From: Elephas maximus indicus
Taxonomy: Eukaryota > Chordata > Mammalia > Proboscidea > Elephantidae
NCBI RefSeq assembly: GCF_024166365.1
Contig: NC_064830.1
Location: 90,450,968-90,514,967, forward strand
DNA: 64,000 bases
Direction of reading: 5' to 3'
The stretch's first letter is position 1. Each line of letters starts with the position of its first letter. Below the pieces are notes generated by a model that saw only the letters and a program-made list of their open reading frames with translations, did not search any database and had not been told where the DNA came from. Below, in pieces: positions 1 through 10,166 of the stretch. Position numbers and translations under genes: made by a program.

Positions 1-1573
1 CAGGGGCTTCCGGGATTGAGGGGGACGGGGGCGGGCCCACGTGGCCAGGGAACGCGGTCACAAGACCTGAAGGCAGAGAAGCTGAGCAGAGAGGGGTGTC
101 TTGAAGAGCCGCGCGTTGCGGGTCTTGGGGGTTTAGGGGCGGGTCCTGGCGGGACGCGCGCTGCGTAAACTTGCATTTCCTCGCTTCCAGCGCTCAGATG
201 CTCCTGGAGATGCAGGAGCAGACCTAGAGGAACTTAGGGCGGAGCCTGGCCGAGCAGGGAGGCAGTCAGTGCGTGCGACCCACGCGCTATTCCGTGGGCT
301 GGGTGGTCCTGCCAGGTTGGCAGGTCTGCTTGGCCTAGGCCACGTAAGTCAGGCGGTCGGGTGCGGGGCTCTCTGGGTCTAAACAGCTTCAGGGCATAGG
401 TCCAGGAGCCTTCACCTGGCGGTCGCCAGGTGGTGCCTCACCAAAAGGGTGGTGAGGAGAGGAGGGCACGGCTGGACCTGCTTCTGTATACGTGGGAGAC
501 CCAAGTACAGGCTGTTTTTCTGGTTGGAGCTGGAAGTTCTTAGCACACCACTGTGTGTGCCCGGAGGTTTGAGATCCCCGCAAGAGCCCAGCAAAGACAC
601 CAAGTCATTGGATAACGGAGACGCGCCCGCATCTCTGCATATACCTCCACACTTGCAGTTGTGTGCACGCGCACTCACGGATGCCTCAAACGCACGCCAC
701 AAACACGGGCACACACGCATGGACAACCCTCCAGAGGTCTCCAAGGACACACAGGCACACCCTGATGTGTACGCATCCCACGGGTGGCAGACGCTGGTGG
801 ACACGCGTACACATACATGTAGACACGGCGAGTGTGCGTCCATGAAGACCCAAGAAGGTCTGTCATGAAATACTTATTAGACTGTGGAAGAATAAAGGAC
901 AGGTGCAGGGACGGGAGGGGCGGGATCAGCACGATGGAGACCCTGCCGTCGTTTCCCAGGGCTAGTACTGAGGCAGGCTTCTGGTGGGTAATCTTTGCCC
1001 ACACGCATCAGCGTTGCACTGCTCCTCTCCTTGGCCCCTAGACCCCTAGAGAGGGTAGACCCTGTCCTCAGTTTGGCATTAGAGGCACCAGACTCTCCTA
1101 GGGCCCAGCATCGCTGTCCCTCCCGCTCCTTTCTTGCTCAGTCCAACCCCCAAGCCTTGGCTGGTGATCTCCTCGCCCAGCGCAGGAGACTCCTCCTCCC
1201 AGAACCCCTTCTAGCCCAGGCTCACCTCTGCTGACGATCCCAAAACGCCTAACCTCGGCCGTCTTTACCTGCAAAGAGAGAGCAGAGCCCGTGAAATGGG
1301 ACCGGGTGCCAGGAGGTCCAGGACCCTCGACGGGGCAAGTAGAGGTGGAATATAGCCCGCCCCAGGCGGCATCAGCCCATCTCGAAGCTGTAGTAAGGAA
1401 CAGGCCTGAGGTGTGTAGGGGAACTCCAGGAAGGAGCCCGAGGAAAGAGAGGGCAGGGAGGGGCCTGGGGCGGGAACCAACGCCTGGATCCTTGGTGTGG
1501 AAGAGGGCTTGGGACCGGAGCCCAGGTGCCGGACTTGGAGCTGTCTAATGGGGACCCGCCCGGCGCTGGGGAC
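1..1573 (+). other. TRIM72 intron, left part; no exon recognised
   Basis: GC-rich, CpG-containing sequence without a recognisable RING, B-box or other exon. A pyrimidine tract with AG at about 189-190 precedes a short open stretch, but nothing supports it as an exon. From about 640 to 840 the sequence is rich in ACAC/CACG dinucleotides, a degenerate CA-type simple repeat that creates spurious open frames. It is taken as TRIM72 intron because the next TRIM72 exon starts at 2802. Confidence 0.5.
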
Positions 1574-1839
1574 TCACGCGACTCCCTGAAGCCACACTGC
1601 CTCCTCCTGCATGCCCATGTCGATCAGCACGGCTACCGTGAGCTCGGCGACATAGTCCTCACGGTAGAAGGCGACCAGTTTGTGAGGTCCACAGCGTCTA
1701 GCGGCCCGAGAGCCCCCCGCGGGATGTTCCGAAAGCCCTCACGTAGCTGCACCACCCCCAGCTTCAGCTTGAACTTCTTGAACTCATCCGTGGTCAGGCT
1801 CTCCAGCGCCTCCAGGATGGCGTCGCGCTTCTTTCCCAT
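1574..1839 (-). pseudogene. PYDC1: PYDC1 (POP1) pyrin-only protein, frameshifted
   Basis: PYDC1 encodes a single pyrin domain that binds ASC and dampens inflammasome assembly. On the minus strand an ATG at 1839, in strong context (GCC before, G after), opens a frame starting [20 protein letters not shown], clearly PYCARD/PYDC1-like. After residues AVDLT the frame is lost and ends early at 1633 (68 codons). In the shifted frame the rest of the domain continues ([19 protein letters not shown], then EEAVWLQGVA) to TGA at 1574-1576. The gap is best explained by loss of 4 bases near 1680-1683, where the family has a conserved DLTDKLV. Restoring 4 bases to the 266-nt span gives 89 codons plus stop, the human PYDC1 length. 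It lies antisense in the TRIM72 intron, as in human. PYCARD itself is less likely because the CARD exons and position do not fit. A sequencing error is possible. Confidence 0.85.
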
Positions 1840-2801
1840 GGCTCAGCCCTGTGGCCTCTGGACCTCCGAATGCCCGGCGCAGTGAGCCACCAGGCCTGCC
1901 CTGCCCCGCAGCAGGCGGGGCTGCCACCTGGGAGGATGTCCCAGGGAGGAGACTGACCTGGCCGCCGGCCAGGAGAGCCCTTGGTCCAACCCAGGGGCCC
2001 AACGGGTGGGGATTCAGCCTGGGCAAGCAGTGCTTTGAAGGGGCTGACTGGTGTCTCCCAGTTTCACCAGGGGTCAGGGGAGTGTCAATTTGTCACAACT
2101 ACAGGTGAGGTGGGGCTTGATTGCCCTTCCATTCTTCAGAGAAGGAAACTGTAGTTGGAACCCATGGAGGCAGGACTGGAACCCTGCGCTGTCTCATTCC
2201 AGGGTGGGAAGCCTTTCAGCAAAGAGTGGCTTTGGCAGGAGCTATTAGGATTTCTCCTCTACCTGGCTAACAGGAGTCACAAAAAGACAGGCCTGGGCAA
2301 GGACCCTGCCCATAGATGTGTTTGGTTGGTCAGCGCAGCAGTCACTTAGTAAATTGTCTCCCCTCAGAGTCCACGAGTTTTCAGGGAGTGTTCTGATGAT
2401 GTACTGCCCTTAAGTATGGGGTGAAGGCTAAGAACAGGGAGGTTGCATTTCTTCTTTCATACACCCTCCACTCACCTCCCTGAAGCCTGGTGTGTGTCAG
2501 GCCCTGTGATCTCCCAGCTGGTAGTGGAGGCTGATAATGGCCACATTTGTCATCCTTACAAGGACCTGTGCTGGGGGCTGACTGCTGAGGGGATGGAATC
2601 AGGAAAGGCCAGGCTAGGGAGGCGTTAACAAAATAGACCGTGGGGGAAGGGCAGGCATTCCAAGCATCAGGAATGATCAGTTGCCAGCCTGGCTGGAGGA
2701 AGAGCTGGCATCGAGGCTGAGCTGGAGAAGGCAGGTTTAGGGTGGGAGGTGTGGGTTTGGGGGGTGGTATCCTCATCACTTCTTCATGCACCACCCCCCA
2801 G
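1840..2801 (+). other. TRIM72 intron between PYDC1 and exon 2
   Basis: The part nearest 1840 would hold the PYDC1 promoter/5'UTR on the minus strand. The rest is ordinary GC-rich intron. No exon, clear SINE or LINE was seen. Confidence 0.45.
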
Positions 2802-2897
2802 ACGCAGCTCCCCCAGCAGAAGCTGCAGCTGCAGGAGGGACGCATGCGCAAGGAGAAGAGCGTTGCTGTGTTGGAGCATCAGCTAACGGAGGTGGAG
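2802..2897 (+). CDS. TRIM72: TRIM72 coding exon 2 (start of coiled coil)
   Basis: 32 codons starting [10 protein letters not shown], in phase 0 at both ends. The acceptor is a C-rich tract ending in AG at 2800-2801 and the donor is GTGAGG at 2898. It encodes the first part of the coiled coil. In the human protein this block follows the B-box linker. It differs from the remembered human sequence at only a few residues. Confidence 0.95.
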
Positions 2898-5800
2898 GTG
2901 AGGGCACAGCCTGGCGGAGTCTGTGGACTTGGGGGCCCAGGCTGGGAGTCCCCAGCCAAAGTGCTTTTGCCGTCTGCCCCCTCCCCAGGAGACAGTGCGT
3001 CAGTTCCGGGGGGCCGTGGGAGAGCAGTTGGGCAAGATGCGGGTGTTCCTGGCTGCACTGGAGGCCTCATTGGACCGAGAGGCAGAGCGTGTCCGGGATG
3101 AGGCAGGAGTCGCACTCCGGCGGGAGCTGGGGGGCTTACGCTCTTATCTGGAGCAGCTGCGGCAGATGGAAAAGGTGCTGGATGAGGTGGCCGACAAGCC
3201 ACAGACTGAGTTCCTCATGGTGAGTGATTAGTCCCCAGAGACCTCATTCCATTGTCAGAGGCCCAGAGAGGGGCAGGGATGAGCTAGGGTCACACAGTGA
3301 GGAGGGGTGGGCTCCAAGACTGCCATTATGGTTGTTTAGGTTTAGCACTGCACAAGGACACTATATTTAAGAGTCCACCATTTGCAACAGAGACATAGTA
3401 AATTTGTGTATGTATTAGGACAATCTTCTAACAGGTGGAAATAGAGTTTTTTGGGAAGGGGGCACCTTTTCTAAATCACACAGAAGTAAAGGGCTAGGAG
3501 TAGCCTCTAGTTCTGAGTTTCTTTTGGCTTCTCTGATTCTTCCTGATCCCACACCTCATCCTTGGAGATCCCCAGTATCCCCCTGCCTGCCTTACCTCTA
3601 TTCTCTATTTCTCTCTCTCCAGAAATACTGCCTGGTGACCAGCAGGTGAGATCAACCTGGCCCTGCCCTTTTCCCCAAATGGTCCCAGTCATCTAGGGAC
3701 ACCACTGTGCCTGCACATCTTCATTCAGTCCATGGCTATTTCACTGTACCAGGTTTTATGTTGAACACAGAAATGAACCAGAACTGGTCCTTACCTTCAC
3801 GGACCTCTTGGACTCTGGGCAGGGACATGGGCATCATTGTGTGCTCCATGCTGCTGTGAAGGGAAGGGGTGGGCAGGGAAGGCTTCTGAAGAGGGACCCT
3901 TGCTTGAGTGGAACCCTGGAGAAATTACTAGGAATTGGCTAAGGAAAGAGTTGGAGGAAGAGTACTATAGGCGGAGGGAACAGCAAGTGCAAAGTCTGGT
4001 AAGTGGGAGAGCAGGTGAAAGTGGTGTGGCAGGTGGGGGCAAACTGTGCAGGGCTGAGGAGGTTGGACCTTATCTCAAAAGAAGGATTTTTAAGTTGGGG
4101 TGTGATGTGGACAGGTCTTGGAACTCCACCATAGCCCTGCTCCTCCTTGGGGTACTTATTCCTGCTCCTCCTCCAACTTCACCCCCTGCCTCCTCCAGGA
4201 AGGCTTCTCACAGACACCTTCCCCCACCTTCTCATTCTCAGGCTACAGAAGATCCTGGCAGAGTCTCCACCACCTGCCCGCTTGGACATCCAGTTGCCTG
4301 TTATCTCAGATGACTTCAAATTCCAGGTGTGGAGGAAGATGTTCCGGGCTCTGATGCCAGGTACTGGGAGGGGCTGGCACCAGATTTGTGTGTGTGACTG
4401 CACGGTTGATGGGAGGCTCCAGCCATACATAGACAGGCCTCCCAATCTTAACTAGGGAAGTTATCAGAAGGGTGCCCTTTGCTGCTTTACCTCTGGGGTC
4501 CCATACTCCTTTCCCCTAATCCGTGGTAGTGCTCAGAAGAGAAAGACTTTTGAGAATGTGGGGTCTACAGGTGGGTGATTGACATGGAGACGATGCTCCT
4601 TACCCCAGGAATGCTGCTGCTGGTGGAACTAGGCATGGGAGACTGGGGCCTGGGTTTGATTCAATGTGTCATCCCCACTGACTTCCTGTATCATCCATGG
4701 TAGATGATAATCCCTGCTAGTTGAGGGCTGAGAATTTGCAGAGCTCCTGGGGACTGCCCTGGGTCAGACACTGATTGTGGTGGCCTGTGACTGGGGAAGC
4801 CTGAGGGCTTAGCCTCCCCTCCGAAGAGCTAGAGTACATCTGGTGCTATGGGTTACAGAGCTCTAGGACATATATCCATGGCCCATGGAACCCTCATTGC
4901 CTTAGGGAAGATGAGAATGGAAGAACCCCATTTTATCCAAGAGGAAACTAAGGTCCAGAGACTGGGTCAAGTCTAGCTGAGGTCACACAGCCAGGTGGGG
5001 CAGAGGCTGGCCTAGGACCAGGGTTCCTGACTCGATTCCTGCTCTGTGATCTTGGGTCTTGGGGTGTTTTTGGGCCTCAGATGGGGAGTTATATGTATCA
5101 ACCTAATCCTCCCCACAACCTGGAGGGAGGCAATTATGATCTTAGTTTACAACTGAGCAAACTGAAGCTCAGAAGGGTGCAATCTGTAGCCCAAGCCAGT
5201 AAGCAAAAATCTCACCTCCCAGAGATGTTGGCAGGATTAGAGGAGATAAAACCAAAGAAACCCACCTCTGTGGAGTGGATTGTGATCCTAGCTACCCTAT
5301 AAGACAGAGTAGAACTGCCCCATATATAGCCAAGGAATGCCTGGAGGATTCCAACTGCTGACAGCTCTTAACGGCCACCAGGATTTCAGAGGAGATGAGG
5401 CTAGCCATAACTCAGAGTAAACTTTGGTTGGAAAGGGGCACAACAAAGGCCAAGGTGCAGGGGCCTGACAGTTGTCCTTCTGGCAGCGCTGGAGGAGCTG
5501 ACCTTTGACCCGAGCACAGCACACCCGAGTCTGGTGGTGTCACCGTCAGGTCGCCGCGTGGAGTGCTCTGAGCAGAAGGCGCCGCCGGCTGGTGAGGACC
5601 CGCGCCAGTTCGACAAGGCCGTGGCGGCGGTGGCGCACCAACTGCTTTCTGAGGGCGAGCACTACTGGGAGGTGGAGGTGGGCGACAAGCCGCGCTGGGC
5701 CCTCGGCGTTATTGCTGCCGAGGCCAGTCGCCGAGGCCGGCTGCACGCTGTGCCCTCGCAGGGCCTCTGGCTGCTCGGGCTTCGCGACGGCAAGATCCTG

Positions 5801-6061
5801 GAGGCACACGTTGAGGCCAAGGAGCCGCGCGCACTGCGCACACCGGAGAGGCGGCCGACGCGCATAGGTCTCTACCTTAGCTTTGGCGAGGGCACCCTCG
5901 CCTTCTACGACGCCACTGACCCTGACGCGCTCGTGCTGCTCTTTGCCTTCCACGAGCGCCTGCCCGGGCCGGTGTACCCCTTCTTTGACGTGTGCTGGCA
6001 CGACAAGGGCAAGAATGCGCAGCCGCTACTATTGGTGGCGCAAGATGGGGAGCAGGCCTGA
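2802..6061 (+). CDS. TRIM72: TRIM72 (MG53), 3' five coding exons; 5' exon outside window
   Basis: TRIM72/MG53 is a muscle E3 ligase of the TRIM family that oligomerises on vesicles and nucleates plasma-membrane repair. Five exons (2802-2897, 2989-3219, 3623-3645, 4242-4360, 5487-6061) each have AG acceptors and, except the last, GT donors. They splice in frame to 347 codons plus stop, which is what human residues 131-477 require. The 231-nt and 23-nt exons are the classic TRIM exon sizes. The visible protein has a coiled coil, then PRY-SPRY. Residues equivalent to the human leucine zipper (L176, L183, L190, V197) and the redox-sensing C242 are present. No RING or B-box is encoded anywhere from base 1, so that exon must lie upstream. 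The gene looks intact in what can be seen. PYDC1 lies antisense in its intron, as in human. Human numbering is recalled, not searched. Confidence 0.96.
2989..3219 (+). CDS. TRIM72: TRIM72 coding exon 3 (coiled coil, 231 nt)
   Basis: 77 codons from ETVRQFRG to TEFLM, with acceptor CCCCAG and donor GTGAGT. 231 nt is the typical length of this exon in TRIM genes. The heptad leucines equivalent to L176, L183 and L190 and the valine V197 are kept; in human MG53 these form the zipper needed for dimerisation. Confidence 0.96.
3225..3312 (+). repeat. MIR-like ancient SINE fragment in TRIM72 intron
   Basis: Contains the typical MIR core features: a 'gaggcccagagaggg' block followed by 'ctagggtcacacagtgagg'. 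Old and diverged; exact ends uncertain. Confidence 0.55.
3623..3645 (+). CDS. TRIM72: TRIM72 coding exon 4 (23-nt microexon with redox cysteine)
   Basis: A 23-nt exon reading KYCLVTS plus two bases of the next codon, between CTCCAG and GTGAGA. 23 nt is the conserved size of this exon in TRIM genes. Its cysteine falls at the position of human C242, the oxidation-sensing residue reported for MG53. The exon is too short to find as an open frame and was placed by homology and splice sites. Confidence 0.93.
4242..4360 (+). CDS. TRIM72: TRIM72 coding exon 5 (linker before PRY-SPRY)
   Basis: 119 nt, from the split arginine codon through [19 protein letters not shown] to MFRALMP plus one base. Acceptor is TCTCAG and donor GTACTG. 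Phase matches exon 4 and exon 6. It links the coiled coil to the PRY-SPRY domain. Confidence 0.95.
4905..5215 (+). repeat. Two adjacent MIR-like fragments in TRIM72 intron
   Basis: 4905-5045 carries 'gaggaaactaaggtccagag' and 'gaggtcacacagccaggtgg', the MIR core. 5095-5215 repeats the same logic in decayed form ('caactgagcaaactgaagctc'). Both are ancient mammalian SINE remnants. Confidence 0.6.
5487..6061 (+). CDS. TRIM72: TRIM72 last coding exon (PRY-SPRY domain, stop TGA)
   Basis: Acceptor TGGCAG at 5481-5486, then the split alanine codon and [17 protein letters not shown], and an open frame to TGA at 6059-6061. It encodes the whole PRY-SPRY domain, including the typical [20 protein letters not shown] and [17 protein letters not shown] blocks. 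The C-terminus (EQA) ends where human TRIM72 ends. In MG53 this domain supports membrane targeting and binding to partner proteins. This exon is markedly GC-rich compared with flanking DNA. Confidence 0.96.
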
Positions 6062-6568
6062 GCCACCTGGCCAGGTTGGGGAGGGATGCCGGGTCCTGGC
6101 AGTTTGGCGCTCAGGCCTTGTTCCTCAGGTCTGGGGGGAGGCAGACAAGAGCAGATGTTGCCGGGGCTGAAGGCTGTGCCAAGGGGGCCAGGGATTAGGG
6201 TCTCCAAGAGCTCTGGGAAGGGTGGGGGGCTGATTTCGGTAAGTGCTTGGAGTGAGGCTGTGAACAGGACCCGGCAGGGAAGGGACATCTGAAGGTAGGT
6301 CAATAAGGACATCTGAGTTTGGGGGCAGAAAGGCCCAGGGGTTCAGGGGCCTGGAGTGGGCAGTCAGGGAGGCTCCCAGGGATTTTAGGAGGAAACTGAG
6401 GTTAAGAGAGGGAGGGAAAAGGGGCAGCTCTGGGGAGGATAGAGGGAAGAGCTTGAGAGCTCTGTAGAGTAAGTGGTCCCTTCAGCCTTAGACTCTCCCC
6501 CTCTCACCCTGCAGTAGCATTGAGGCAGGGTGTCCAGACTCTGCCATACCAAAAGGCCTTCACCTTGA
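6062..6568 (+). other. TRIM72: TRIM72 3' UTR and downstream sequence
   Basis: Sequence directly after the TRIM72 stop, GC-rich and purine-rich. No convincing AATAAA signal was found close to the stop, so the 3' end of the transcript cannot be placed. Confidence 0.4.
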
Positions 6569-6750
6569 CAGTGGTTCTCCAACTTGAACATGTATTAGAA
6601 TCATCCGGAGGATCTATTAAAGCACAGATTGCTGATTTTCTGAGTCAGTAGGTCTGGAGCAGACTACACATTTGCATTTCTAACAAGTTCCAGATGGTGC
6701 ATGTCCAAGTCGAAGAACTCGGTCCCAGGGTCACACTTTGACAATTGCTG
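6569..6750 (+). mobile_element. MER5-like hAT DNA transposon remnant
   Basis: Begins CAGTGGTTCTC and ends with a decayed inverted copy (ACAATTGCTG). The interior has 'catttgcatttctaacaagttcc', characteristic of the non-autonomous MER5A/Charlie group. Its length (about 180 bp) fits the family. Ends were placed by the terminal inverted repeats. Confidence 0.65.
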
Positions 6751-8260
6751 ACTCAGAGAGCTCCCTGCCTGTTTAGTTAGCTATCACTGTGGATTGAGAC
6801 ATAGAAAATCCAAAATATGTTCCTCCATTCAACTGACATTTTTAAAATTTGCCAGACCCTATGTTGAATGCTTCAGAGATGAATTAACCTACCCCCAACT
6901 TATTCCCTTTGCCTCTGGAATATGTTTACCGAGTGTCTTGGACACTGAAGAAATTCCCCAAATTGTCAACTCAGAGAAAGTGCCTGATGCTAACCCCACC
7001 CTGGGCGCTACTGCTTGTGGAGGATAGAAGGTCCCTCTCCTCATGAGATGGCCTCTCACTGCTTACTTGCTGGTTCACAACTTCTTTGGTTTTAACTCAA
7101 AGGCCTGTTTCTTGGTTTTTGGAGTAACCATTGAGGCCCAGAGTAAGAGTCCCTCTCTCTTGGAGGGAAAGGCCTTTGGGGATTCCGGTAGGTAGGACTT
7201 TAGTCCTATCCTCAGGGCAGATGATGGCATGGGGTCATCTAGTCTCACAGGGTTGTTGTGCTGTGCTGTGTGAAAGGGCCTGGAGACCCCTGGCAAGAGG
7301 TACCTATGTGGGGATTTTCGTGGGAGGATGGTGGGGGACGGGACTAAGAGATGGGGCAAAAGGAAGGTGTAGATGGGTAAGAAAAGCCTGGCTGGAGTTG
7401 AGGGTTCCTGACTGCATCTTCTATAGGAAAGCCTAGTTAGGTCCCTGGCCCTTGGTGACAAAAGAGAGGATTATTTTGAGTAGCTTGTTTATGCTAGAAA
7501 ATAAAACAATAAAATTAAAGGATTATTTGGCTGTAAAATTCAGCACTACTAATAAAAACTATTGTATTCTGACTACTTCATTAAATCTGTGTGAAGACAC
7601 AAGTGACCTAACGCCAGGTCTCTTAATTGCCCTCCTAGCCTTCAGTCTTGCCCCATCTAATCTTTCTAGAAGCACAAAGTTAGATAGGTGACTCAGTTGC
7701 TCAAAACCTTTCAGTGACTCCCTGCTACCTGCAGGATAAAGCCTGAAGTCTTTGACTTTGCATTTGAGGCATCCTCTATTTCCTAGCTTCATCTTGTACC
7801 ACCACTCTGGGTGTCTATATTCTGGCAATTCCTGTACACACCACACAACTCTGCTAGGAATCTCTTTTTCCCTCCCACTCATCCTTTAAGACTCTCCTGA
7901 AACACCACCATTTTTTATTCTCTCCCAACCTCTAGTCCCCCAGGTAGGATCTCTCCAGCACCTCCTTTATAACATGCATTGAATTGTCTACATATAGGTC
8001 TCCTTGTCATGGACATCTGGGGAGGGGTGGTGGTGTCCAAGAGCCCAAAGTTTCCTTCTGAGGAAGTGAGCCCTCTGAGATGCAGATGCCAGGACAGGGT
8101 TAAATGTTCAAGGAGTTTATTAGGGAAACTGCCTGTGAGAGAGAAAACTGGGCGGGGGGGAGGTCACTAGGGGAGCCGTCAGATTGTGTGCAAGCCAGGC
8201 CATGAGTGAAGGAGAGAAGGAGGGTAGGTTGGGTGGAGGTGTCTTCGACTGTTATGGGGA
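6751..8260 (+). other. Intergenic sequence with ancient repeat remnants
   Basis: No gene. 7545-7910 contains a block ('ctgcaggataaagcctgaagtc', then a cysteine/leucine-poor track) resembling old LINE2-type sequence. 8090-8250 ('aaggagtttattagggaaactg') resembles the end of an old LTR-like repeat also seen near 10360 and 15280. Both assignments are tentative. Confidence 0.35.
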
Positions 8261-8766
8261 GTCTTAGTTATCTAGTGCTGCTGTAACAGAAATTCTACAA
8301 ATGGATGGCTTTAACAAACAAATTTATTCTCTCACAGTTTAGGAGGCTAGAAGTGTGAATTCAGGGCACCAACTCCAGGGGAAGGCTCTCTCTCTCTCGG
8401 CTCTGGGGGAAGGTTCTTGTCATTAATCTTCCCCTTGTCTAGGAGTTTCTCATTGCAGGGACCCCGGGGCCAAAGGACATGCTCCATTCCTGGCTCTTGC
8501 TTGGTGGTAATGAGGTCCCTCTCCTCTCTGCTCAATTCTCTGTTTTATATCTCAAAAGAGACTGACTCAAGATACAACCTAATCCTGTAGATTGAGTCCT
8601 GCCTCATTAACATGACTGCCTCTAATCCTGCCTCAATAATATCATAGATGTTAGGATTTAGAACACATAGGAAAATCACAAAATGGTGGACAACCACACA
8701 GTTCTGGGAATCATGGCCTGACCAAGCTGACACACATTTTTGGGGAACACAATTCAATCCATAACA
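8261..8766 (-). mobile_element. Solitary MaLR-like LTR
   Basis: Reads as the reverse complement of an MLT/MST-type LTR. At the right end is 'gaacacaattcaatccataaca', and at the left 'ctagtgctgctgtaacagaaatt' followed by 'aaatttattctctcacag', the antisense of the LTR polyadenylation region. Four further copies of the same family lie at 11582, 41630, 44805 and 54563. No internal region is attached. Confidence 0.75.
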
Positions 8767-9310
8767 GAGCCCTCGAGCCAAAGTTGCCCTCTTTTAGGAG
8801 TCATGTGGCCTGCCTTAGTGTTGTGCTCAGTTGTTGGCTGGCAGCCGCCCATGGGAACTGTGGGTTTCACAGCCTTTCAGCTGTGGCTCTTGGGAAGTTA
8901 TGCCAAGTTGGAGTTATATCAGAAAACAATTCTTTTCACAGCTGCCACAGGCACTTTCTGCATAAAGTTGCCCTGGATTGAGCCATGTGCATTGAGGGAA
9001 AATGACCCTGTAATCTTGTCTGTGGATGGCTGGCTGAGGAATGGGGTCCCTGAGCCAAACTCATGGTGGGGTGAGTTTGTTGGAAACTCCATCTAACCAG
9101 GGTGCTCCTAGTTGGATGATGGCTGCCGTATCAGGCAGGAATTACCAATGCTGTTTTCTTTCTCAGTCAAATGAGGATACTGACCATTAAAAAAAAAGGA
9201 GGTAAAACAACCAGGAAGTAGCAAAGCCAGTTCTGTCTACCTCAGAGCCAGTTTATAGCTCAAGGTCCTGAGGTGAATTCCATCTCCAGATGAGATGTTC
9301 TACCAATAAT

Positions 9311-9655
9311 GTTGATGTTGTTAGCTGCCATCAAGTCAACTCCAACTCATGACGACCCCAAGGACAACAGGATGAAACCCTGCCTGGTCCTCCATTGGCT
9401 GCAGATTGGACCATTGTAATCTATAGAGTCTTCACTGGCCGATTTTCGGAAGTGGGTCACCCGGCCTTTCTTCCTAGTCTGTCTCAGTCTGGAAGCACTG
9501 CTGAAACCTGTTCAGCCTCACAGCAACACACAAGCCTCTATTGACAGATGGGCGGTGGCTGCACATGAGGTGCGATGGCAGGGAATTGAACCCAGGTCTC
9601 CTGTATGGAAAGCAAGAATTCTGCCACTGAACTACTACTGCCCCCACTTCCAGTG
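9311..9655 (-). mobile_element. Full-length composite SINE: tRNA-Gly-like head, RTE-derived body and tail
   Basis: On the minus strand it starts at about 9655 with a tRNA-Gly-like head: 'gtagttcagtggcagaattc' (A-box) and 'ctgggttcaattccctgcc' (B-box). The body (about 9425-9530) resembles the 5' region of the RTE element at 47143, including the 'ccacagcaacac..aagcc' and 'agtctgtctcagtctgg' blocks as read on the plus strand. The 3' end (about 9311-9400) matches the RTE 3' terminus ('gttgttagctgccat'). Confidence 0.75.
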
Positions 9656-9914
9656 ATTAGTTGATGGTTTTACTGGGACACAGACTTGGCATCCATTAGT
9701 GACTCACATATGAGACTGTTCTCTTTTCAGTACTCCTATGATCCTTCTGATTCAGTCCATGAGAAGATCTCCGTTTGAGATTCTTTGGCCTTTACACCTC
9801 TCTGACACTTACTAATCTTTTTAACAGAGCAAGAGTGCAAATCTCAGGCTCAGAGCCCTTGGCAAGGAAAGGTTTCTAGGAATAGTTTAATTTTGCTCTT
9901 TATATTTATTTTTA

Positions 9915-10166
9915 CTGTTGTTGTTAGGTGGTGTCAAGTCAGTTCTGACTCATAGCAATCCTATTCACAACAGAACGAAACACTGCCTGGTCTTGTGCCA
10001 TACTCACAATTGTTATTATGCTTGAGCCCAATGTTGCAGCCACTGTGTCAATCCATCTCGTTGAGGGTCTTCCTCTTTTCCACTGACCCTGTGCTTTACC
10101 TAGCACGATGTCCTTCTTCAGGGACTAATCCCTCCTGACAACATGTCCGAAGTATGTAAGACGCAT
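9915..10166 (-). mobile_element. RTE 3'-end fragment (minus)
   Basis: From 'gttgttgttaggtggtgtc' through the chain 'cagaacgaaacactgcctgg', 'gggtcttcctcttt' and 'gatgtccttcttcaggg', it follows the reverse complement of the last ~250 bases of the RTE at 47143-50356. 5'-truncated. Confidence 0.8.

Noticed and set aside
180..232. Possible exon after a pyrimidine tract and AG at 189-190, ending in TAG
   Set aside because: The short peptide is not recognised and no donor or neighbouring exon supports it.
449..868. Plus-strand 139-codon open frame in the TRIM72 intron
   Set aside because: Low-complexity CA-rich sequence; no recognisable domain, no RING cysteine/histidine pattern, and it overlaps other open frames on both strands.
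1526..1885. Plus-strand 119-codon open frame
   Set aside because: It is the shadow of the PYDC1 sequence on the opposite strand.
9555..9655. A tRNA-Gly gene on the minus strand
   Set aside because: The A- and B-box regions are tRNA-like but the acceptor stem does not pair properly and the sequence continues into a SINE body.
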